12,465 nucleotides of DNA from JAQGMO01 sp050954505. Lineage in GTDB: Bacteria > Pseudomonadota > Gammaproteobacteria > Burkholderiales > Burkholderiaceae_D. The stretch's first letter is position 1. Each line of letters begins with the position of its first letter. The translations under genes were made by a program, and so were the position numbers. Shown one piece after another: positions 1-5,700 of the stretch. The DNA lies in assembly GCA_050954505.1 (NCBI GenBank), contig JBPBPY010000312.1, forward strand, positions 1 through 12,465. The letters are read 5' to 3'. The notes beneath the pieces are model-generated. The model worked only from the letters and a program-made list of their open reading frames with translations, did not search any database and was not told where the DNA came from.

Positions 1-69
1 AAGTCTGGCTAAATCCGGAGCGGAAACTGCCAGAAGAATTACGAAAAGCAGCATGACTTGACGCGACAT
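1..69 (-). CDS. possible 5' end of a small secreted or membrane protein, cut by window edge
   Basis: An ATG at 67-69 on the minus strand opens 23 codons that run off the window. The peptide begins MSRQVMLLFVILLAVSAPDL: a short basic start, a hydrophobic core of about ten residues, then an Ala-Val-Ser-Ala stretch that could be a signal peptidase site. That layout is typical of an exported protein, but nothing identifies a family. No good Shine-Dalgarno sequence is visible; only a weak AAAG sits just before the ATG. The gene would lie directly downstream of the decayed immunity gene and on the same strand. In Burkholderia-type CDI loci, small lipoprotein genes and the bcpB transporter follow the immunity gene, so such a gene is possible here, but this is inference from position only. 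The short length leaves a real chance that it is a random open stretch. Confidence 0.35.
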   Translation of the reverse strand, partial: MSRQVMLLFVILLAVSAPDLARL

Positions 70-89
70 CTTTGTTGACAACTACCGAT

Positions 90-373
90 TAGCAAATCCT
101 TCAAATTTGAGTTTTCAAGAATTGCAGCGATTTTTGAGCGATGATATTCTTCTGCTTTTGGATACCGGCCCCTTCGAGAAATATTGACAAGACTTCGAGC
201 ATCAAATTCTCGATTGGTGTGTCGAAAGCATCTGACAGTCCATCATATGCATAGCCGATTTCACTTTCACAGATCTTCCAATTTTGATGCCGCATTAATT
301 TTCCCTTGGAGTATCGATAACAACTATCGAGTAACCAAGAGCGCATTTCGGAGTAGGAAACTCTTTCTTCCAT
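90..373 (-). pseudogene. decayed CDI-type immunity gene, frameshifted (paralogue of 2067-2417)
   Basis: The ATG at 371-373 opens a 90-codon frame ending at 101. Its first 67 or so residues are clearly related to the intact immunity protein at 2067-2417: both begin MEERV-Y-EMRSWLL and share -YAYD--S-AFD-P-ENLMLEVLS. After the residues GIQKQK the open frame stops matching. The neighbouring frame then resumes the homology with YHRSKIAAILENSNLKDLL, matching YHRTKIAEILRFSNLNDLL in the intact copy. A one-base indel around 150 has therefore broken this gene, and the similarity itself ends near 90. An AGGAG ribosome binding site precedes the ATG. The role is inferred from its place directly after a toxin remnant: a cytosolic neutraliser of a cognate CdiA-CT toxin. 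The N-terminal 90-residue product could still be made, but it lacks the conserved C-terminal half. The family was not recognised. Confidence 0.7.
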
Positions 374-377
374 TTGA

Positions 378-524
378 TTATTTCTCCTGCAATGGTGGTG
401 ATATCACTCCACCGTTCTCCAATACTTGGAAAAAGAATATTCAAATATTTCTTTCGAGCTTAGGGGATGATATGCATGCAGTTTTGATGCAGTAAATGCA
501 CTGTTCAAGGTTTGCACATTCCAG
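378..524 (-). pseudogene. decayed 3' end of a second CdiA-CT deaminase-like toxin
   Basis: No intact frame is present, but the minus-strand DNA aligns with the toxin end at 2422-2560. A 45-base block around 430-480 matches it ungapped at about 29 of 45 positions, and a 21-base block before the tail matches at 17 of 21. The last open piece reads QVLENGGVISPPLQEK and stops with TAA at 378-380. This is the usual end of toxin-deaminase domains (D/E-N-G-G-V) and parallels VMDNSGVMLRRLKKE in the cdiA copy. The second Cys codon of the zinc motif survives (TGC, 478-480). The first Cys position aligns with CAT, a TAA interrupts the helix after it, and small indels separate the tail from the KKYLNIL segment. 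This is the remnant of an orphan or displaced toxin tip whose immunity gene follows at 373. How far it reaches upstream of about 524 is unclear. Confidence 0.6.
384..388 (-). promoter_or_regulatory. ribosome binding site of the decayed immunity gene
   Basis: AGGAG on the minus strand lies 10 nt before the ATG at 371-373. It overlaps codons of the toxin remnant tail, as in the intact module at 2417-2430. Confidence 0.55.
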
Positions 525-542
525 ACAACGTTGTGGAGATAA

Positions 543-701
543 CTATTTTGCTGATCTTGCCGCGTATCGGTGGAAAACTGAACCTAGATGTTTTTCAGAT
601 ACATCACCCGTAGTAAAAAATCCTTGAACACGTTTATGATGAATTGCTTGTCTCGACAAGTCCTTCTTAGTAACCAAACATCTCCCAACATATCCACGTT
701 T
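543..701 (-). other. 52-codon open stretch of unknown origin, probably a gene fragment
   Basis: Between two stops, the minus strand reads 52 codons without an ATG, starting KRGYVGRCLVTKKDL and ending HRYAARSAK before TAG at 543-545. It lies between the IS end (715) and the toxin remnant (378-524). Two readings are possible. The start KRGYVG resembles the KKLGFVG segment of the cdiA deaminase, and the position is roughly right for the N-terminal half of the decayed toxin, although about 29 bases would be extra. Alternatively the pattern K-VQGF-TGDV followed by G-V--R recalls the C-terminal part of IscB/HNH-type proteins (GFQTGD-V ... GRVAVR). Neither can be settled by eye. It has no start codon or ribosome binding site, so it is not called as a gene. 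Confidence 0.3.
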
Positions 702-714
702 TTAATACTGATTT

Positions 715-743
715 TGATCTTGCCCCGGTGTAATCAGACACAG
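715..743 (+). repeat. terminal inverted repeat, IS 3' end
   Basis: This end reads inward TGATCTTGCCCCGGTGTAAT, followed by CAGACACAG. It aligns with the other end (1748 to 1719 on the minus strand) through TGA, GCCC, a central T/A-G pair, and GACA-AG near the inner edge. It is imperfect, as is usual for IS2-type ends. Confidence 0.55.
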
Positions 744-744
744 C

Positions 745-1669
745 ATATTCGCTAATTTGCGCCAATCCTGAGGCTGGCGCACTCGCTCAGTCTTGAACAT
801 TCTAGGTGATTTATATTTCAATGCTGAATGCGGATGGACTTGCCAGGAAATGATCTCACGGACACAGCAATCCTTTTTGAAGGTTCCCGTCACCACTTCG
901 CCATTGTCGCAAGCGATTTCGAATCCGTCCAAACACCAGCGTAAATCCGATTTTCCGACCGCAACCTTTGCGTCATGCGGCCGGCTGCTCTGGCGTCGCT
1001 TAGGCGCCTTGGACAGTAGCAAAGCATTGACTCACGTGACACGGTAAAAACGCTTGTGATTCACAGGTTCAGACCGATCAGCGCGCGCGTACGATTGACC
1101 AGTGCACCTGCGCGCCGATAACCGTACGTTGGCAATTCCGTGATCTCTGCCTTGATTGCATTCACCAGCATTGCATCTGACATTGGATCTTCAATGTCGG
1201 TAGTACGGGGGTCGACCCCATCATCGTCACAATGCCGCCGCAAATGCACATTCGAGCGCACTACACCCAGCACTTGGCAAACCAGCTTTACTGGTCGTCG
1301 TTGTTTAATAATGGTGAGCGCACAATCCACTTTTTTTCCTGACGATCTCCTCAGCTTCTTTGAGAATCTCGACTTCCATCGTTTTTTTGCCGAGCATGCG
1401 CTGCAATTGGGCGATTTGGGCACGGCACCGGCAAGCTCGCTGGCTGGAACGACCGACTCACCTGCACTGACCGCTGTCAAAGCGCCTTCGCGCTCGAGCT
1501 TGCGTCAGTTAAATAACAGGCTGGCCGCGACGCCGCTCTGACGGGCCACCAGCGACACACTCATGCCGGGTTCGTAGCCTTGTCGTACCAAAGCCGCATT
1601 CTCTTCCGCTGACCAGCGCCGTTGGCGCTCCTCGGAAACTGAAGTCACTTCGATCGTGTGCTTCTTCAT
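745..1669 (-). pseudogene. IS2-like transposase OrfAB, multiply disrupted
   Basis: OrfA starts at the ATG at 1667-1669 and reads MKKHTIEVTSVSEERQRRWS, then AEENAALVRQGYEPGMSVSL, the helix-turn-helix N-terminus of IS2-type OrfA. A TGA at 1505-1507 stands where LF-W-RKL normally has Trp. After VPASEL the frame shifts. The neighbouring frame then carries the leucine-zipper part (IAQLQRMLGKKTMEVEILKE). OrfB pieces follow: VLGVVRSNVHLRRH, ELPTYGYRRAGALVNRTRAL, another frame change around 1061, and then KVAVGKSDLRWCLDGFEIAC with the first catalytic Asp. After DCCVREIISW the reading jumps to VHPHSALKYKSPRMF, so the centre of the integrase core, including the second Asp and the Glu, has been deleted. 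Several independent lesions make this certainly non-functional. Fragment boundaries are approximate. Confidence 0.85.
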
Positions 1670-1718
1670 CCTTGTCGTATTGGTTGTCGTATTCCTATCT
1701 GTAAGTATAGGGTATCAA

Positions 1719-1748
1719 CTTTGTCCGGTCATCTAGTGGGCTATCTCA
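1719..1748 (-). repeat. terminal inverted repeat, IS 5' end
   Basis: Read inward on the minus strand it is TGAGATAGCCCACTAGATGA, followed by CCGGACAAAG. It begins about 50 bases before the OrfA start codon, a normal distance for the end that carries the element's promoter. Confidence 0.55.
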
Positions 1749-1914
1749 GGCCAAACCTGTAAACAATTACTCAGATACGCACTTTAAAAAGAAATTATGT
1801 TTAAAGTCGATCCGGGATGATTTTAACCAGGGTGAATGGTATTTCCTGTGTAACGCCCTAAATGGTATAAATAATTTTAGGAATTTATAAAAAAAGCAGA
1901 ATCCAAACTCAAGT
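1749..1914. other. AT-rich non-coding spacer
   Basis: No coding frame, RNA gene or convincing terminator was seen on either strand. The base composition is much more AT-rich than cdiA or murB. It lies between the IS end and the immunity fragment and may be decayed module sequence. Confidence 0.5.
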
Positions 1915-2046
1915 TTACTGCGAAGCGGGCAATAGCTTTAGAACCCGTATGTCATAGAGAAATTCCCGCTTTTCATCAATGGGTACATCTTGGAGTAAAA
2001 AATCGAGATCATTGGTCTGCATTAACTCGGCGAATTTCGCCCGATT
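1915..2046 (-). pseudogene. C-terminal fragment of a further immunity protein
   Basis: The minus strand reads NRAKFAELMQTNDLDFLLQD, then VPIDEKREFLYDIRVLKLLP and ASQ, ending with TAA at 1915-1917. An in-frame TGA lies just upstream at 2047-2049. Over 35 residues it aligns without gaps to the end of the intact immunity protein next door (KIAEILRFSNLNDLLADV onwards). There are about 15 identities and many conservative changes, and the shared pattern is K-AE-L---L--LL-DV--E--EFL-D---L-L. It has no start codon or ribosome binding site, so it is a 3' remnant whose 5' part was lost, perhaps when the current toxin-immunity module was inserted. It differs in sequence from both other copies and so represents a third paralogue. 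It is unlikely to be expressed as a useful protein. Confidence 0.65.
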
Positions 2047-2066
2047 TCATGTAAAGCACACTTCAA

Positions 2067-2417
2067 TTAAATCAATTGGAGAATTTTCATGTCCTGTAAA
2101 AATTCTTCAGCTTCTACTGCATGTACATCGGCCAGCAAATCATTCAGATTCGAAAACCGCAAAATCTCCGCAATTTTAGTGCGATGATAAATTCCAAATT
2201 GGGGAAATCTTCCGCCATCAAGTATTAATGAAAGAACCTCAAGCATTAAATTTTCAAGTGGACTGTCAAAGGCGTTTGAAAATTGGTCATATGCATAGGC
2301 TGTTTCGCTTTCCTCCGCAACCCAGTCCCGCTGGCCAATTAATTTACTCCTGCAGTAATTGTAGTAACAATTAAGTAACCAAGATCGCATCTCTTGATAG
2401 CGTACCCTTTCTTCCAT
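2067..2417 (-). CDS. cdiI: CDI-type immunity protein (putative), intact
   Basis: A 116-residue protein begins MEERVRYQEMRSWLL and is acidic in its C-terminal half (DLLADVHAVEAEEFLQD). It has no signal peptide or membrane segment, as expected for a cytosolic immunity protein. It starts four bases after the TAA that would end the full-length toxin frame (2422-2424). An AAGGA site sits 8 nt before the ATG, so it is probably co-transcribed with cdiA and translationally coupled to it. Position and paralogy give the role: it should bind and neutralise the CdiA-CT toxin in the producing cell. The residues conserved with the copy at 90-373 are EMRSWLL, YAYD, AFD-P-ENLMLEVLS and the YHR-KIA-IL segment. 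No family name was recognised and no interface residues can be assigned. Although the toxin is damaged, this frame is clean, so it may be kept to protect against sibling cells with an intact toxin. Confidence 0.75.
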   Translation of the reverse strand: MEERVRYQEMRSWLLNCYYNYCRSKLIGQRDWVAEESETAYAYDQFSNAFDSPLENLMLEVLSLILDGGRFPQFGIYHRTKIAEILRFSNLNDLLADVHAVEAEEFLQDMKILQLI

Positions 2418-2421
2418 CTCA

Positions 2422-2712
2422 TTATTCCTTTTTTAATCGCCGTAACATTACTCCACTGTTATCCATCACTTGTTACAAAATATTCGGATATTTGTCCCGA
2501 AATTGCTCGATGACATTTGTACAGCTTTGACACGGTGCACGCTCTGTTAGAAGGTTGATACTTCCAGCCGCTGATCTATTTTCTCCAAGAATCGCTGAGA
2601 TACTGTTCAGTATTTTTGCCTCTGAATCTATTGCTCGATCGACTAAAGGGCCATTTTCAATTCTAATTTGCATACTAGCAAAAATTTTTTTATCAAGGCC
2701 GACAAATCCAAG
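2422..2712 (-). pseudogene. distal part of the CdiA deaminase-like toxin, out of frame with cdiA
   Basis: Starting at the CTT codon at 2710-2712, one base out of the cdiA frame, the minus strand reads LGFVGLDKKIFASMQIRIEN, then GPLVDRAIDSEAKILNSISA, and on to LLTERAPCQSCTNVIEQF and RDKYPNIL. This continues the domain whose first half (GNMGIAEIDVPGVPAKMVAS, then SRIDQPTIDKK) ends the cdiA frame. The DSE motif (Glu at 2620-2622) followed by PCQSC (Cys at 2530-2532 and 2521-2523) is the zinc and proton-relay signature of toxin deaminases, probably the BURPS668_1122-like group. A TAA at 2473-2475 ends the frame. Beyond it the same frame continues QVMDNSGVMLRRLKKE to TAA at 2422-2424, matching the family's usual D-N-G-G-V tail. 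The stop is thus a nonsense mutation rather than the native end. The likely target is a nucleic-acid base or nucleotide; which one cannot be told. An ATG at 2671-2673 has no visible ribosome binding site. Confidence 0.7.
2426..2430 (-). promoter_or_regulatory. immunity gene ribosome binding site inside the toxin tail
   Basis: AAGGA, 8 nt before the ATG at 2415-2417, lies within the last lysine codons of the original toxin frame. This links immunity translation physically to the toxin end and supports the chosen start. Confidence 0.65.
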
Positions 2713-5700
2713 TTTTTTTTATCGATTGTGGGCTGATCAATTCGACTTGAAGCCACCATTTTGGCAGGAACTCCAGGTACGTCAATTTCTGCGATACCCA
2801 TGTTGCCACCTCGTTTTGCATCGGATGGCAACTTGGACCTGAGTTCAGTTATTTGTGCGGCTAGTGATGCTTTAATCTCTTCCGCTGACGATCCACTTGC
2901 ACTTCCTGAACTTGATCTTTCCGACAATGATACTTTTGTTTGCGCTACTTGCGAATCAGATTTCGCATCGTTTTTAAGAGTTGTCCTTACGGCAGAATTT
3001 TCGGAAGTTGACGTAGTTTTGGCAATGCTGGCAAGATTCGTCTTCGCAGCTTCCGAGGCATCGTTTGTAAGTGGCGGATTGACTTTCAGGCTCGCGGCAG
3101 AATTTACGGTATCGTCCGTTGCACCTGAAGCTGTTCCCAGCGGTTTCGGCGTTTCGTCCGCTAGTGCTTGACCCGCTTTTCCTCCAGCTACCCCTCCTGC
3201 TTTGGCGGCATTGGTTTTGGCTACGGCCTTTACTGCTGCTCTGCCTGTCGTGAGCGCTTCCCCTGCAAGTCCACCAAGCAAAAAGTCGCCAAGGTAATCC
3301 GTTTCCAAACCGCCGTTTGCAACACTCAACGTTTCCAGCCTCGCGTCATCGCGCTGCCGTCGTTGCATCAGCGTCTGTTTCGATACCAGGTCATCGGTGC
3401 TGCCATTAACGCTGACCTTGTTGTCGGACGGGGTACGAGGCTCAAGGTACAGGTAGTAATCTTTGCGCTGCGCCTCGGTGCCACTGAAATAGGTAAGTTG
3501 GCCATCAGCAGCGGTGATTGGTTTTCCATCGGTGCCACGGATGGTTTGGCCTCTTACTTCGTCGAGCGCACTTCGGGCTATTCGGGCGTCGTCGAGATAT
3601 TTTGCTGCGCCGCCGCTGGTGCTGCCTTCCAGGTTCGGCGCCTGGCCGGTGGCGGCGATTTTCTGCAGGTAGTCCTGGCGCCACTTTGCCAGCCTGCTGT
3701 CGTCGGCAGCTTCCGCTTCGGCAGTCAACTGCTCGCTCCAGTAGCGCTGGGCCAAGTTCGAGCATTTTGCGTCGCCTGTTTTGCAGGACGTCGCTGCCAG
3801 TTGCTTTGCTTTCTTTTCGATGAACTTGCGCTCGTCGGGATGGAGCTGCCGATTGTTGGCATCCTCGTTGAGAGCGGTGACTGCACCCGCGGTGTTGCCG
3901 CCGCCTGCGATGCTGCCGATGCCCGCGGCGGTGGACCCGGTGACCAGACGGGCTACTCCAGCGGCAACTGTGGGGTTGGCGCCGGCAGTTTGCAAATGCG
4001 TGGTCAGATTCTCTTGAAGCTCGTTGAGTTGCGGTGCCAGTTTCGCCGCGGCGGCGCTTCCTAGTGCGCCTTCGACATTACCGGTCAAGCCACCGACTAC
4101 CGCATGCATGACAACCCGGTACTGGCCACCGTCTTCCCACTTTAGTTGTTCGCGTGCCAGTGCTTCGCGCTTGCTCGGATCGCTCTCGGACCGCTGCTGG
4201 ACTTTCAGTTCATTGATCTTGCTCTCGGCGATGTCGGCCACGGCCTTGCTGGCTTCGCGGCCAAAGGTCTGAGTGATCTGCACCTGGGCGTTGACGTCCT
4301 TTTGTACCTTGTCGGCGTCGAAGATCTTTTGAATGCCGGTTGGCTTGTCGCCCGTGCGTGCGGCCTTGTCGCCGGCAATGCCGCTGATTGCAGCCTTGCT
4401 GGTGCTGCTGGCATGTCCGCTGCCACTGCCGATACCTGCACTGGTTCCGCAGGGCGTAAGTTTGCCGGCCGGGTCAATTCCGCTGCCAAGGTTGACGCCT
4501 ATGCTGCTGGCACTGTAATGAGCACTGTTCTGAATGTCTTTGGTGATCAGTTCGCCGCCGGTCTTGAAGCGATTCAGACCCTCGTCGATGGCCTTTTGTG
4601 CGCTGGTGATCACGCCGCCATTGAGCGTGGTGCCATTGCGCACCTTGACGTCGAAACCGCCATCGCCGGCCTTGATGCCGCTTTGCTCGGCGACGCTGGC
4701 AAAGTCGCTGTTGATCTTGCCGTTGGCATAGTTGAGACTGCCACTGGCCTTGCCAGCTCCCAGCGACAAGCTGCCACCAAGACTTTTCTGTTTGCTGTCA
4801 AACTTGCTGGTGTCCTGAAGACTGTCGATGATCAATTCACCACCGATGTCGGCCGTGATCTGTGGTGCAGCAATCACGCCACCGCCAAGGACGGCGTTGC
4901 CACCGGTTTTGACGATGGCTTGCTTGCCAGCCTCGATGCGGGCGTTGTCGTGGCGCACATCGCTGCCGTCGGCATTGCCGCGCGCACCGCTGGCGGTGGC
5001 GGTCACCAGGAAGCCACTGGTGCCCAGGCTGGCACCCAGGCTGGCGCTGCTGCTCTGGTTGCTGCTGTGCTGTTCGCTGGAATTTTTTGCTGCCAGCAAA
5101 CGGACTTCATTGTCGGCCTCGGTGGTGACCGTGTTGCCCGCCTTGACCTTGGTGCCCTGCAAAATGATGTTGCTATCGAGGCCTGCGCCGGTGGCAGTGA
5201 TGCTGACGTTGTTGCCTCCAGAAATATTTGATACACGTGCGCTGTTGCTGCGTTGCACGACGCTGCTGCTGCTTTGGCTCGCGCCCAGGCTGACACTGAC
5301 ATCGATGCCGCCTGCGCGTTCGGCGGCCGTGGCGTCACGCGAAACCACCGAGCCATCGGGATTCCTTTGCATGACGATCTGGTTGTCGCGCCCATTCACC
5401 GTTTCACCTTGCCCGGCACGCACTGCATCTACCGTGTTCTTGCCGACCATGGCGGTGTTGGCGGCGGCCAGGACCTGCATGCGTGAGTCGCTGGTATTGC
5501 TGGCGGCCTGGCTCATCTGCTGCGCAGTCTGCACTGCCGTGATGACCGGGCTGGTGACCGCCACGGTCAAGCCGCTTTGTCTGGAACGCGTTTCCGTTTG
5601 CTGGCTGCGGGTCTCACGTGCTTCCTGGTCGAGCACACGTTTGGCTTTGATGGCCACATCGCCCTGCGGCGCCAGAACGTCGCTGCCTTGCTGGGTGTAG

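Larger units (their letters stand above)
715..1748 (-). mobile_element. degenerate IS3-family (IS2-like) insertion sequence
   Basis: The element is read on the minus strand and is bounded by imperfect terminal inverted repeats beginning TGA at 1748 and at 715. Inside are recognisable pieces of IS2-type OrfA and OrfB, broken by stops, frameshifts and an internal deletion. The preserved length, about 1.03 kb, is shorter than the roughly 1.3 kb of intact relatives. That agrees with the loss of most of the DDE catalytic region. No clear target-site duplication is visible at the two flanks, which suggests age or later rearrangement. It sits between the second and third immunity remnants, inside the module graveyard. 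It cannot move by itself; a related active element could in principle still recognise its ends. Confidence 0.8.

Noticed and set aside
184..495. 103-codon plus-strand frame
   Set aside because: It lies antisense to the immunity homologue at 90-373 and the toxin remnant, both supported by paralogy.
1140..1541. 133-codon plus-strand frame
   Set aside because: It is antisense to clear IS2-like transposase pieces.
1910..1960. Possible terminator-like GGG/CCC inverted repeat near 1926-1948
   Set aside because: The stem is only about four pairs with a long loop and no following T run. It also overlaps the immunity fragment.
2473..2673. Separate small gene of 66 residues starting at the ATG at 2671-2673
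   Set aside because: No ribosome binding site is visible, and it is the out-of-frame second half of the CdiA toxin domain. It lacks the first half of the fold.
4146..5231. 361-codon plus-strand open frame, and many other long plus-strand frames between 2760 and 10950
   Set aside because: They are antisense shadows of GC-rich cdiA. They are low in complexity, rich in Ala, Val, Gly and Leu, have no recognisable domains, and conflict with a well-supported gene.
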